Shown here: positions 10,374 to 22,599 of the stretch, piece by piece | How the letters are laid out: the number at the start of each line of letters is the position of its first letter | Position numbering within the stretch: position 1 is the first letter of the stretch | Origin: Coemansia sp. RSA 487 | Taxonomy: Eukaryota > Kickxellomycota > Kickxellomycetes > Kickxellales > Kickxellaceae | Direction: 5' to 3' | Assembly: GCA_027577595.1 (NCBI GenBank) | Contig: JANBRJ010000033.1 | Location: forward strand, 62,001 to 126,000 | DNA: 64,000 bases | Notes under the pieces: generated by a model | What the model saw: the letters and a program-made list of their open reading frames with translations, nothing else | Told to the model about the DNA's origin: nothing | Databases searched by the model: none | Program-made: the position numbers and the translations under genes

Positions 10374-11014
10374 CCTGGCGAACTTTATGCAAATTACTTT
10401 GGTACATTAGTTCATAGAACAAGCCATGTATGTTTTATAGCACCAGTGGTAAACGTTAACAGCAATCTTGCACAAGGGCACAGCTACCAAAGAATGCTGC
10501 TTTGTCATGACGTGTAAGATAGCAAAAAATGGAAAGAGTTGTTTAGCTGTCTAAAAAATTGCTGGCTAATCGGAGTTTTCATGATTCAATCTGTTTCTAT
10601 TATTTTACACAGGATGCAGCAAATGTAAAAGATACATTCTAGTTTATACTCCTATAATTTTTCATTTTCATTTTCATTAATTTGCTTATTACAAAGATAA
10701 TGCTAAATTATACTATTCTTGCCAATGCACAGTGGAAAACTGGCCCAAACTCGCTATATTCAAGTAAATCAAAACAATATTATCTCCTTCATATCAATTG
10801 TTAATATTTTCAAGACATGAGTTTAGCAAAACGGAACTAAAGTTCCTTCCCTTTATTTAAAGCAGAACATGGTCATTATACATTCGCAAAAATCAAAACT
10901 ATTCAAATAACTGAGAAGCATATATCGTATGCTTTGCTTCCTAAAAATATGATTGACTCACGTAGAGTTGCTCATATTGCGACTAAACTCGAGCGTCGAG
11001 TCCTTCTCACGAGC
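10374..11014. other. AT-rich spacer
   Basis: Strongly AT-rich, with no frame over 60 codons and no recognisable repeat or RNA. It contains the minus-strand TATAAAAC at 10432-10439. Confidence 0.5.
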
Positions 11015-11161
11015 TCAGTTTGCTTTTTCCTGGGCTTTTTTACGCTCACTTGGTTTGACATTGCTATTTGTCCCATTTATATTTGATTCAGTTGATTTCT
11101 TTTTTCTTCCCTTAACTTTCTGACTCACTTTTATGATTGCTGTCTTTTCCTTGCCTGGCAT
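11015..11161 (-). CDS. 48-residue Lys-rich protein
   Basis: A frame of 48 codons plus stop (ATG at 11161, TGA at 11015). The peptide is Lys/Ser/Asn-rich with basic clusters (GRKKK, SERKK) and no hydrophobic segment. A TATTTAAA at 11287-11294 lies about 130 nt upstream, the same spacing seen at other small genes here. It starts MPGKEK, loosely like the MPKKQ start of the Lys-rich frame 0.9 kb away, but low complexity makes homology uncertain. It would be small, basic and probably disordered. Its function is unknown. Confidence 0.4.
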   Translation of the reverse strand: MPGKEKTAIIKVSQKVKGRKKKSTESNINGTNSNVKPSERKKAQEKAN

Positions 11162-12576
11162 TCTAGTGGAATAATTTGTACTGATTAAAGAAAGATGTAT
11201 TTGAGCTTTGCAGATATGAATAAATTGTTGTTGTATGGGCTGCTGAGAAACAATGAATGTTTGTAAAAATAGAGGAAAAGAAAACGTTTAAATACTTCTC
11301 TAGAGCAACCAGAATACCTTGCCATTCCTATGGCAAGCTTAGATTTTTATCTTCCATTCAATTTAGCAAACACACATAAAGGCGACTTTATAAAGAAAGA
11401 TTTCACTTTTAGGCTTCAATTTCTACTTTTCATATGCACATTTATATGGAAAATATACATTCTACAAACTCCTTTTTGCTTTGAATCTTTGTAAATAAAG
11501 GATAAAAGCGTCTTCACGTTTTTTAAAGCTATCAATATTGTTTTCTGACACTGGTATACAGCAGAAAAGTGGAGCAGAAGTTTTGTGTATATGCCCGAGC
11601 TTTAAATATTGAGTATACAATTGTTGAAACCAGAAGAAAATGTATAAAATCTGAGAAAAACATTATGAGCTTTAGCTAGATATCAAGCAAAGCTAAAACG
11701 TGAGCCTAGGACGGAAATTCTTGTTACAGCAATAGAAAGAGACACATTAATAGTGTCCATTTTTGTGATAATTATTCAACTCAGTAGCTTGCAAGCTGAG
11801 TCGCAATATTATTGACTAGTGTAGGGTCGATAATATTGTTGGATATCATTTCATATGCTATCCAACTATTCGGATGGTTTCCGTTTAATTGTAGCGGCTA
11901 TAAAAAGCCACGGTTTATTGAATAAATGATAAGGAGCTTTAGTTCCATTTTGAAAACTCTTGTAAAGATTTTGGTAGATATATCGTCGCCATGGCTGCAA
12001 TAAAAGGAAATGCTGACCTATCAATATAACCAGGTGCACGACAGCCCGATATTATCATGAGGTATGGCGATTTCAAAACTACACAAAGCTGTAATTATAC
12101 TTTACTGAAATTTTGCTTTATTCCTGTCATAAACAATATAGATGTGTAGATAAAGCCAATGAGCAACCGTGGCACTGACGAACGCATATGGCTGTCTTTT
12201 TTCAAAGACTAAAAATTCTACAAAGGAATCCTTTCAGGCTTTTTAAGCGAGCTTCTTTTTGTTATCCATTGGCCTTTTAATTAAATATTTCAAGCAAAAA
12301 CTATGTAATTGACAGGGAATATATCTGTAAGGTTTGCAAAGGGCTTTGAAACTTGCTATCAGCTAACAATTGTATGTTGATAGCTGAACAAGAGCTACTG
12401 GCCTTTTATTGTTGTTGGAGGGTGCATTAGCTATGAGACTTTGTATCCTCTCCACTTTTCTCAACAGCTAAAGGATGAATGTAATATGTTAAAGTCTTGC
12501 ATTTTGGCCTTTCAACTATGCCTTTTATTTTGTGTTTAAGAGTAGCATGCATTTGTTATCACAAGCTGCTGCATTG
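11162..12576. other. AT-rich gene-free spacer
   Basis: About 1.4 kb of AT-rich sequence with only short broken frames on both strands. No repeat unit, RNA gene or transposon terminus was recognised. Confidence 0.5.
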
Positions 12577-12584
12577 TATATAAA
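12577..12584 (+). promoter_or_regulatory. TATA box of the 86-residue Ser/Lys-rich gene
   Basis: TATATAAA placed 112 nt before the ATG at 12689. Confidence 0.5.
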
Positions 12585-12688
12585 TTTGGAAGGATGGCCA
12601 TTACTAGCCTTCATTTTCCTTCAGCCTTGTTCATTAGCATTTTCACTTTATTTCAAACAAGTATCATTTATTCTCTTTATCCATTACT

Positions 12689-12949
12689 ATGTCTTCTCCT
12701 TCTTCATCCAAGGGCTCAAAGAAGAAATCTTCTGTCCCATGTAAATCTGCAAATACCAAAATGCAAAGCCCTGAAAGGACAAAGGTTGTGAGAGAATATA
12801 AACTCGTAAATGGAAAGGATACATGGTATGATGTAGAAGCAGCTACAGATTCCAGAAAGTCTGTCAAGTCAAAGAAAAAAGCACCTGCCCCCAAGCCATC
12901 CTTATCCTCATCATCCTCATCATCAACATGGTCTTTTGAGTTAATATAA
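12689..12949 (+). CDS. 86-residue Ser/Lys-rich small protein
   Basis: ATG at 12689, TAA at 12949. Three parts are visible: a Ser/Lys-rich head (SSSKGSKKKSS), a more ordered centre (KVVREYKLVNGKDTWYDVEA) that could form a short beta hairpin, and a basic then poly-Ser tail. There is no signal peptide or membrane helix. A canonical TATA box lies 112 nt upstream. Composition resembles the Ser/Lys/Pro-rich gene at 34.4-34.6 kb, so both may belong to a loose class of small basic proteins. The function is unknown. Confidence 0.55.
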   Translation: MSSPSSSKGSKKKSSVPCKSANTKMQSPERTKVVREYKLVNGKDTWYDVEAATDSRKSVKSKKKAPAPKPSLSSSSSSSTWSFELI

Positions 12950-14104
12950 ACTATTAGCGATCGACTATGCTTTCAAGCTGGAAGTTTTATTCCTATTCAA
13001 TACCTTTTTCTGTCTGTACGTAGCCAGTAAATATATGAGATTAAACTAGTAGTTTGTTGTTGGAATTGGCTGCTCAAATCAGGATATAAGAGTGTGTAGC
13101 GTTCTTGCATTATTTGAAACCCCAAAAATGAGTAATTAACATGTCTAGTATGTATTGAATTAAAAATGGGTAGAGAAAGAGGCCGCCAAAACTTGAGCAT
13201 GTCATGATCAGATTGCGCTCTAAAATGTTGGCCTCTTCTTCTATGTGCTGATCAGCATGGGCCGACATGTGGGGACAAATATCAACAAGAAAAGTAAGCC
13301 CACAAAGCATTGTTCCGTTTTTTCCCTTAAAGTTTAACCGCATGGTTTTTCTGTTTCTTTTTTATATTTACAAATTTCTTTATGCACCGAGTTCCTTTAT
13401 TTTCCATATCATAGTATTTTTCAACATTTTTAATCAGCCTCGTTTAATATTCTCGTAACTTGAAAAACGACTACTCGAATTGCTTTAAAAAAGTTACAAG
13501 CTTTGTGTTAGCATGTCAAATTGAAGCTCGGTGGATTGGATATTATTTCAGAGATCACAAGAATGGATAAAACAAGCAAACCAACCGACAGTCGACAATA
13601 AAGGGGCAGAAAATGATGAAATCATCCATTTACTTTAAACGCTTTTAAAAAGATGGTTAAGGGATTGGTGTTTGTTTACACCTTTTGATGTATGTAAGGT
13701 AATCGATGCAAGAAACAAAGCCCTGATTTCCGAGTTGCATATTGATGTGGAAAGAAGAGAAAATATGTAAATCGCTTTTTTTTCTTTTCGAAAAATGGTT
13801 TCTTAATATGTATGCGGTCTGTTGGTCCATCCTGGCGGTTCCGAAAAAAAGGAAAAAGGCAAAATTTTGGCGGGTGGGAGGTTGGGAATTAAAATCAAAA
13901 TAGCCATGTCTCTATTTTGCAACGGGTGGAAAAAAGGTTGCAATTGATGCTGATCTTTTTTTTTATCTGGGATTGCCCCTTTTGTTTACGTTGAATGTTT
14001 GCTAAAAAGGGTTTTTCCCTTATTCTGCCTTTTATTCTTTTCTCTTCGGTTTTTCATTTATTGTTATATTAATTTAGTTTCACTTTGAATAATATTATAT
14101 TGGC
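12950..14104. other. AT-rich spacer
   Basis: No convincing gene. A 77-codon minus frame (13110-13343) has no upstream TATA at the usual distance and no recognisable motif. Several A/T runs occur near 13.8-14.0 kb, just before the large plus-strand gene. Confidence 0.5.
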
Positions 14105-16452
14105 ATGGTTCGTAAACGCAACCAAACGTACTCGTTCAGCAGCAGCAGCAGGGCCATCGATGCTGGGCAAGTGCCGACTAGAGCGTCCCGCGCATCGTCG
14201 ACGTCATCATCAAGCAGGGGCGAAGAGACGGCAGATAGCAGTATTACGTCTGTCCCTGACATGATATGCTCGGTGGATACGTTTCCCAAGCTATCGAGCG
14301 GAGGAGCAACGGCGGCGGCGGCAGCAGCAGCAGCAGCAGCGCAAGCATCGATGGCAGCCACAGGAGCGCAAGAAGGTTTAATAGCAGATCCGACGCCCCT
14401 ATCGTCGACACGGGCGGCATTGCGGTACGGACTAGGCCGGCTGAAGCAGCGGTTCCCGCTGAGTGCCGGTGCTTCTGAAAACCATGTGCGTAGAGGCGGG
14501 AGGCGTAGGAAAAAGTACACAGCCAGCATCCGCACGATGGACAGCAGCAGCGTAAGCAGTGCGCGAGGCAGAGCGGCGGGGAAGCGGCGGGCGCGGTTTG
14601 CAAGGGCTGCGCCGGGCAAGCACGAGGACTACAGACTGCCACGCAGCCTGCGGCCATCGTCGATGTTCCATCTCAAGGTCCAGTACGCCAGCAGCGCAAG
14701 AAGAAAGGGAAAGGGCATAAGCAACGTTGGCAGTCCGAACGACGGTGCTAGTAGGGACGAGTCGTATAAAAGGCAAAACAATCAACAGAACCGGAGCATA
14801 GTTATTATTGCGCCACCGCCAGATCCGCCTATTGATCAATGCGTAAACAACGCAGAGAGCCCATCAGCAGCGTTGCCGACGCCGCCGTCCCGAGGGGGGA
14901 GACAAGCGGCTAGCAGCTCGAAAAAGGACAAAGCCAAGGACAAAGACGTGCCTGTTGCAGTTGCTACAAGTCGACGGGGCATGGAGATGGTTCGGGTTGT
15001 TCCTTATTCGGCGCCAGCGGTAGCGACGTCTGCTGCTCGGTCGAGTAGCAACAACGCTAGCGCTGCCTCCACAGCAGCAGGGCACCATACGCGTCGGCTG
15101 GGAAGCACAAGAGCCTCAGGCCTTGTTGCAAGAAACAACGCAATGCAAAGACCATATGCGGTGGTGGGAGGGCGCCCCCCTTTCCACTATTCGCAAGGAA
15201 CAAGGCCCTTGTCTGCTGCGATTTACAGTAACGCATCACCAGCGCCTCCTCCGCACAAGCAGGGCGAGCAAATACTGCATCCGTTCACGTTCTCTCCCTC
15301 GCTCTCCTCGCTCATATCCACCCTTACCACAGCCGACGCCCACCACCAGCTGCTTCAGACAAACTTTAATCTCTCGTCGCCGCCGTTCGCAAAGACCCGA
15401 AACACCGCCCCAGCGCAGATGGAAACAACCCAGCAGCACCAGCAGCACCAGCAGCAGTCTGGCGACACATACCGCGCAGTCGCTGGCGGGCTGCAGCGGT
15501 CAAACACAAGACTGGTGAACGACCGGCTGTCGCTTATCTTGGCGTGCAGATACTGCGCAGCCGTGCATTATCCAGGAAAGCCCAAGGCAGCAGTAACGTC
15601 CCCATGCTCCCAGTGCCTGGCCGACCCGACGATGGTGATTCCGCGGCGCGCCAACTTTGTCCACACAAGCGCCGGCCCCACGCTCGACATCGTCGGGTAC
15701 TTTGCCGCCCACTACGCAAACACTGTGGCCACAATGGCCCCGCCGGCAATGCAGAGCTCCGAGGGCCCCGCTCCCAATCCTCCAAAGTTTTCCTTCGATA
15801 GCATAGCGGATTCGTCGCTGGGAAACAGAAGCAGCAATGGGAGCGACAACAGCCTGGGCAGCTTGGGGAACATGCTGGCTAGCGTGATATCGTCCACCAC
15901 CAATTCGTCGCTGATATCGCAGAACGCCAAGCACCAGCAGGCGCTGCACGGAAGCGGCGTGTGGTATGACTCGGATGACGCGCCGGCCGACAGCTTGCCG
16001 GGCATGCGGATCAAGCTGAGGCAGCGGTCCTTGGTGGCTCCTTCCGCCGTGCATGGGCTGTCGGATGGGCATGGCAAAGATGGAGGGCAGCGAGGCAAAG
16101 GCATTGCGGGCGCGGATGGCACAGAGGAGAGCGGCGCACGCGGAAGCAGCATCAGCAGCGATGACGATGGAACCGACACGTCGCAGTACCACTCTGCTTG
16201 CAGTGCCACCGAAGGAGGGGGGCAATCGGAGGCCATCGCGGATGCCACGCATGTGCAGCCCGCTGCTGCAGAGAACACGCAGAACGCTACAGGTACAGTC
16301 TATAGTCCGCATGTGGTCCCAGAAGTGGGGAGATGTGTACTATTGCAAACTAAGGTTTCTTTCTACTGCTCCGGAATGCCTGTCATTCTTATGCAGCCTG
16401 CGAATTTGTGTTTTGGATCTTTCTACTGAAGCGTAAAAGGGGATCATCCCCA

Positions 16453-16509
<57 letters not shown>

Positions 16510-19032
16510 TCTCTCTCTTCCCCCCCTCTCTTCCTTTTTCCATTTTTGACCACTACTATTGCTTTCATTTAGGCTCCTTGCATTCACGCATATCGAGCGG
16601 ACAGTCGCATCGCGTATTCGAGCACCAGCCGCCGGCAAACAGACCCGGATACTTGCGCATCCCGTCGTATAGCGCAGAGCCCAAGGACCAGCAGCCAGCA
16701 TCGCCGCAACAGGAGGACTGTGCAGCGGATTCTTTGCAGCAGAGGGAAAGCGCAACAGTTTCGGTGACCAAATCAAACTCATCGACCACGAGATCAACAG
16801 GCGCCAGCAACCACCTTTTGCTTTCGGGGATCGAGACCGACTTTGTTCCCGAGCTTGTGTTTGGCCACCATCGACAGTCTGCTTCCAGGGACGATCCACA
16901 GCACACCGCCAGCATCGACCGGCCGCAGTCAGCTTCCTCGTCCTCGAGCGGCAACGACTACCAGACAGATAAAGAAGGCGACTACGACGCGCTGGGCTAT
17001 TCTTGCTGTCCTACGTCGCCGGGAAAGGCTCTTCCGTTCCAGCCATCTCTGGAAGACGCGTTGTCCAGCGCATACTCGTCACCAATGCGGCTGCGACCCG
17101 AGAGCATATACAGCAGTATCCCACCCACTCCACCTGGCGCTGACGATGACGATGATGATGTGGGAGGCGGCGGAAGCACCACGGCGGGAGCCAGCAACGA
17201 GGACATGGCGGCTGCCAAGAAGCTCGACGAGTTCGACGACCAAATTCTACTCCACAGGCTCTCTGTGGATCCGATTCCCTGGGACCTAGGACGGCCGCAG
17301 ACGGCACCGGGCCCGCGGGCAACGCTGGCCGGGTACAAGGCCGCAAGAAACAAGCTGTTTTTTGCATCATCCGCGGCTTCTGGAAGCTGTGGGTGCTCGT
17401 GTGGGTGCGCTTCGTGTTTGTGCGGATGCAAAGGCGGTGCTGAGGCAACGAGGGGCTCCAGCAAACAGTGCTGTGGTGGGGAGGAGTCGCCACGGATACA
17501 GCTGCCGTCGAGCATGGTGCCCCAGTCCGATGCGTGGCCATCGCCTGGCCCGCCAAGCAGTCCGTACTGTAGCTGCGCCGGCAATGTCAGCTCGCTTGCT
17601 AGCTTCAGCCCATCGTTGCGCCCGGCATCGGCGCGCGCAAGCCCCGAAACGCCTGGTGCCAAGCCCGCGGATGTAGATGGGGCGGCGACGGCGGCGGCGG
17701 CGGCGGCGGCGGCCAGAGAAGGCGACCAGCAGCAGTCTGATGCATTATCGTTCCGCACTGCGCTATCGAGCATCCTATCCCGGCCCACGTCACCAGTGGA
17801 TAGTGGGGGTCTGAAACATTCTGGTGCGCATGAACCATCGTCGTCGCCGGGCATGGCTAGCTTACTTGCCTTGACGCCCTCCGGCTCTTCGCCAGCCGTT
17901 CCTAGACCGAGACCGCCTAGACTGTGGAGTGCTCCAGGCGCACTGGCCAATCGCGATAGTCATGTGCTGCCCCCCGAGCATATGGTGGGACCGATGGCTA
18001 CTCGCCATGGCTCCCCGCCACCGTCGGCTATTGCTGCCGTCACTGCTGCCGGCGGCATAGTGCACCACTTGGCAACCACACCGCCGCCAGCACCGCCCGC
18101 TGAACGCCAATCGATACCGCCACCGCAACCGCCGCCGCCGCCTCTGCTGCCATTGCAGCACCCGCGTCATCGTAGACACAGTACCGTTGACAGAAGCGCT
18201 ACTCCTGCTAAAGAGTCCGGTAAGGAGAAAGATGCTGGTGGTTTAGAAGAAGAGGAAGAAAATATTGCCGCAATTTCGCTGACTGCGTCTGCGCCGTCGC
18301 TCCCAACAGCACACGGCAGTAAATCGGTGTCGCTCGTACCTGAACGTCCCAACCTGATGCAGGCGCTGTTCGCTGGGCCTGGAGAGACAGCAAAAGATGC
18401 GCTGGCAGCCGCCGAAAAAAGCAATGGTGCTGATGCCGATGCTGATACTGATGCCGATGCTGATGCCGATGCTGCTGTGAAAACGACGATACCTAGCAGC
18501 CAAGAGAAGGCATCGGCTGTTCCAGAGATGACCATCCTGTCCCCGCTATCAGAGCGCTCGGTCCCCGTGGTAACGCAAGCACACAGGGCCCGACACCCGG
18601 TGTACAAGTTCGGAGCACATGCCAACGACACGTTTACTAGCGGTAGACACCAGGAGGCTTTTGAGCTGTACTCGTGGGCCCTAATGCTACTCAACCCGCC
18701 CGATGGAACAACGCCGATGGATATGCTGGGTAGGTCGCAGGCGCGGAAGCAGCTGCAGCTTCTTGGATGGAACGCTGCAACCGGCGGTGTGATTGGGACT
18801 GCCGATTCCTCGCCTGTTGCCAGTGCAATGTCCCCGAGGTCGCCTGTCCACTATGCCGCTGCGATTGAGGCGCCTCGAAGCGGCGAGCAGCAAAGCAGGG
18901 GCTCGACAACGTGGCATAACAAGCTGTCATCGCTGGGAAGGTCTATCGGCGCCGGCGCCAGAGACATTGGCGATTCTGCGGCTGCAGGCAAGGTATCATC
19001 CGCACAGCAGCAACAGAGCGACAGGAAGGAGG

Positions 19033-19063
<31 letters not shown>

Positions 19064-20702
19064 GCAACAACACAAATCTGGTGCAACGCACGCCGCCGCT
19101 CAGTCGACTACAAGCAGTGGGCGGCGGCTCTGGCAGTCGTTGACGCACGGCAGTCGGCGACGGTCATTTGGCAAACCACAGCCACAGCCACAGCCACAAC
19201 AGCAGCACCAGCAGCTTGCAGAGGAAAACAGACCGCAGCCAATCCAGTGCGCAGGCAGCGCTGTCGTTATTGACGAGCCGTTGCCAGAAGAGCTTGCGCA
19301 AACACCAAGCGGAAGGTTCGAGTTCTCAGCAACCATGCTCCAGCAGCTGCGGCACAAGGATACGCAGCAGCAGTCGCTGGCAGACGACCCGTGGTGGATG
19401 CCCGAGGGCAACGAGAAGACCGACATCTGCGCCCTCCTCTACAGCAACCGTGCGGCGGCAGCCCACGCGCTGGGAAAGTACACAGCAGCCATCAGCGATG
19501 CGTCGAAATCCATTGACTTGCGGTCCGATTGGCCCAAGGCGTACTTCCGCAAGGCCGAGGCACTGATGGCTCTGGCGCGCGTGCGCGAGGCCTACGGATT
19601 TTACAAGCGCGCAGCAGCGCTGGAACCAAACGATATACATGTGCGTGTCAGCTGTGAGCGCGCCCGCATTATGGCCCAGAACGACGAGCTCGGACTCACG
19701 GTTGTCCAGATGCTGGCCGGCAGGGATTTTGCGCTCAAGCCAAAGGGGCTGCATCCTATTAGGTCGAGGATCTTTGAGTTTGCTGCCGGTATGCAGAACT
19801 ACGTTTACCTCATTGCCGACTCGGATACACGCAAATGTGTGGTGCTTGATGCGGTAAGTTTTGCTTTTCGTTTTCTCTGGATTACGTCATTGTGTGTCTT
19901 TTTTGATTCCGGGCATGTGATGCAAGGTCATCCAAAAGTCAGTTGTGTAGGTAGGCGTGGGTCTGTGCGCATAATTATTAATGAGATTGTCATTCTGGTT
20001 CTTATTCTGTAGTGCTGGGATGTTGATGGGATTCTGGCAATAATCGAGCGAGAAAAGCTGCTTTTGGCAGCAGCAGCAGTGACGCATGGGCATTTCGACC
20101 ACACAGGCGGGATCCCACCAGCGCCATTCTCGTCGCTGCGCATCAAAGTATCTGGAATCGGCGAGCTGAAGCGGCGCATGCCGCATCTCCCGATGCTCGT
20201 GCACCCGCTGGACATCCCTGACGTCATCCACGCCAACCCACATCTCAAGCCGCACCAGTTTACGCCCACGCCCAACGGATTCAACTTCCGCCTTGGCGCG
20301 CGCACGCAGATCCAGTTCCTGCACACGCCTGGCCACACGCCAGGAAGCCAATGCCTGCTGGTCAACGATTGCAGGCTGTTTTCGGGAGACACTCTGTTTC
20401 CGGGCAGCTGTGGTCGCGTTGATCTCAAGGGCGGGTGCAAGGAGGACATGGTCGAGAGTCTGCAGACCCGGCTTGGCGCCATTCCGGATCAGACCATCGT
20501 GTACCCGGGGCATGAGTATGGCGGCGAGTGGACTAGCATTGGCAGAGAGAAGAAGAGGGGCTTCCTTAAGCCCATCGGCTCCGAGGGCTCTGCTGAGGAC
20601 AAGTGGCGGAGGCTCGACCAGTGCCATAAAGGCGACAAGGGCGGGGGAGGAGGATCCAGCAAGTTCAATGCCTCTGCCTCTGCCTCTGCTGCTATGGAGT
20701 AA
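14105..20702 (+). CDS. TPR-metallo-beta-lactamase fusion protein, about 2052 residues (three exons)
   Basis: Exons 14105-16292, 16573-19853 and 20013-20702; donors GTACAG and GTAAGT, acceptors TTTAG and TGTAG. The first 1500 residues are mostly disordered and Ser/Gln/Ala/Pro-rich, with a zinc-ribbon-like C481/C484/C501/C504 pair. A TPR region follows, its first repeat (GRHQEAFELYSWAL) separated from the others (YSNRAAAAHALGKY...KAYFRKAEALMAL) by a Gln-rich insert. The C-terminus is a metallo-beta-lactamase fold of the glyoxalase II/ETHE1 type. It has H1848, H1850, D1852 and H1853 in THGHFDHTGG, H1931 in HTPGHTPGS, D1949 in SGDTLF and H1990 in YPGHEYG, so the metal site looks complete. The activity could be thioester or persulfide hydrolysis, with the TPR binding partners. 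The exon 1-2 join rests on frame and the lack of an early ATG in exon 2. The substrate is unknown. Confidence 0.8.
16455..16518. repeat. (TC)n microsatellite inside an intron
   Basis: A pure TC/CT dinucleotide run with a short CGCG interruption, lying within intron 1 (16293-16572) of the TPR-metallo-beta-lactamase gene. It could serve as an extended polypyrimidine tract. Confidence 0.9.
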
Positions 20703-21380
20703 AAATAATATGTTCCATTTTTTATTCACCAAAAATTGCAACTGTTTCATTTTCTTTCCTTTGTATGCTCTGAATTGTACACGGTTACTGAGTTTCCATC
20801 TTTCAAAGCAGGTTCCGCTTTTTTATCTGGTCTTTTGTCAAACGCTACAACCCACCCCTGTCCAGGATCTTGTTCCAACCGTTTATGATGGTGTAGGGGA
20901 ATCTGACATGAAAAGAGCTCACGTGCTATGATCCATGCAATGCACTGATTTGCCAAGCTTGTGTGAATGGAAGGGAGCGTGACCACAGTAGGTTCACGCT
21001 TTTTCCTTGTCCAAATAAAGCCACAAATAGAAAAGCATGTTGGGGGAAGGGGAAAAATATATCTTTTTTGTCAAAAGTTCCGAAAGGCACGAATAGGAAA
21101 TTCAAAAAAGGATTTCCGTAAGGCGTCAAGTTAAAAAGAACGCATTTTTCTTTTTGCTTTACGTTTGTTTGTGAGAAAAAAAGCTGGTCTGCTATAAAAA
21201 GAAACTGCCTTTGGAAGGTTTCCTTTTTTTTTTTTTTTTTTTTTGCTTTTCTTTGTTCAGTTTTATTTGAAGTGTTTAGGTTTTATTATTATTTTTTCCT
21301 TTGCACTTTCCCCCTCTACTTCGTTAGCATTTATAGATTTCCTCTTCCATACATCTCTTCTATCTCTATCTACTTACGCT
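20703..21380. other. Spacer with poly-T run
   Basis: AT-rich. A roughly 20-nt poly-T tract ends near 21244 and a TATAAAAAG-like site lies near 21193, about 185 nt before the next ATG. No gene is seen. Confidence 0.5.
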
Positions 21381-21641
21381 ATGTCTCTGTTGCCGTCATC
21401 TTTATCGCTTCGTTGCGCAAAACGCCTTGCCAGCTACACACAGACTGTGCGGTACGCAAGCGTTTTGGCTCACAACAATCCCTACGCGCAACATTCATTC
21501 CATAGACAACACACTGGTCAGAAAAGAGTAGTATCTCCTCCCAGTACCACAACAACAAACAAGAAGCATGATCCTCGGACAACGCCAGTAGCAGCTGTCT
21601 CGTCGGCAACAGAAACATCTACACTACAGGCATCATCGGTT

Positions 21642-21673
<32 letters not shown>

Positions 21674-22190
21674 TCGTAGCATTAGCACCGCAGGCAATGG
21701 TCGTGTGTGGCCTATTATCTTTCGGCATACCGGACCAATGCCCCCGGCTCCACAGGCCATCGACCAGATGCAGTTTATTTTGGGCCTGAAGCCACTAAAC
21801 ATGAACGTTCCCATGCCGCAGATGAGTCGCGGCGGATCCGCAGAGGTGCATACGGCTGCGGAGGCGCGCCAGAAGGCGACGCAGCAGCTGGAGAGCCTCA
21901 ATACGATTGTGCAGAACGCCTCGGGGATCCTGGTTGCGCTGTCCAGAGCAGCTGAACGCCATATACAGAACAAGCAGGCGTCTGTTGCTGCTCGGAACAG
22001 CAGCGTTGCCGTCCAGGTTCTTGGGAGCCGCCAGGTGCAAAAGGGCGATGCTACGCAGCAAGCAACGCAATCCGACGAAAGCATCAAGGCTAATAATAAT
22101 AAGCGGGCCATGCTCTTGGCTATGTTTCTGAGTGGCAGTGGTGTTGGCGTCTGCGTGGGCTCAGTGCTCCTGTCTGCCAATATCTTTTGA
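21381..22190 (+). CDS. Putative mitochondrial single-span membrane protein
   Basis: The first ATG (21381) gives 269 residues. The N-terminus (MSLLPSSLSLRCAKRLASYTQ) is an Arg/Ser-rich amphipathic sequence typical of a mitochondrial presequence. A run of about ten Gln follows near residue 90. The centre (residues about 140-225) is a moderately conserved-looking helical region (AEARQKATQQLESLNTIV), and the C-terminus is one hydrophobic helix (AMLLAMFLSGSGVGVCVGSVLL). I do not recognise the family. It sits about 400 bp before COQ3 on the same strand. Confidence 0.7.
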
Positions 22191-22599
22191 ATGAACCTTT
22201 TTTTTCTTTGTTTGTTTGCATTTTTTTCATTTGTTTCTATTTTGTCAATCAAGTCTTATTTGCGGGTTCGTTTTTTATTTCTCCCGCTTTCTCGTTCTTT
22301 CTAGTCGTTCCTTGTCTCTCTCCATTCCCATTCGATAGAATAGACTTGCATTAGCTTCCGCTTCCTTATGCTAGAGAGATGTTTGTTAAAGCCAGGAATC
22401 GAATCAATATGCTCTTCTCCCCCCACTTTATTTAAACCCTGCATAAGTTTCAGAAGCTGATTCTGTCAATCACGTCAGATCACAAGGGCTTTTTAGGAAA
22501 AAAATAAAATAAAATAGGTCTTATCTTTCCTTGTACTTTTTCTCCATCAATGTTTATTTTGTTTTTAATTGATTTACCTGAATTTAAATACTTTACGAA
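22191..22599. other. Spacer before COQ3
   Basis: T- and C-rich sequence with an AAAATAAAATAAAATA stretch near 22500. No gene or RNA is seen. Confidence 0.5.

Noticed and set aside
13110-13343. 77-codon minus-strand ORF
   Set aside because: No family and no promoter-like element at the expected distance. Chance length in AT-rich DNA.
16578-20012. Separate gene starting in exon 2 of the TPR-metallo-beta-lactamase locus
   Set aside because: The frame begins at a non-ATG codon right after an acceptor site and has no ATG for a long way. A three-exon gene explains it better.
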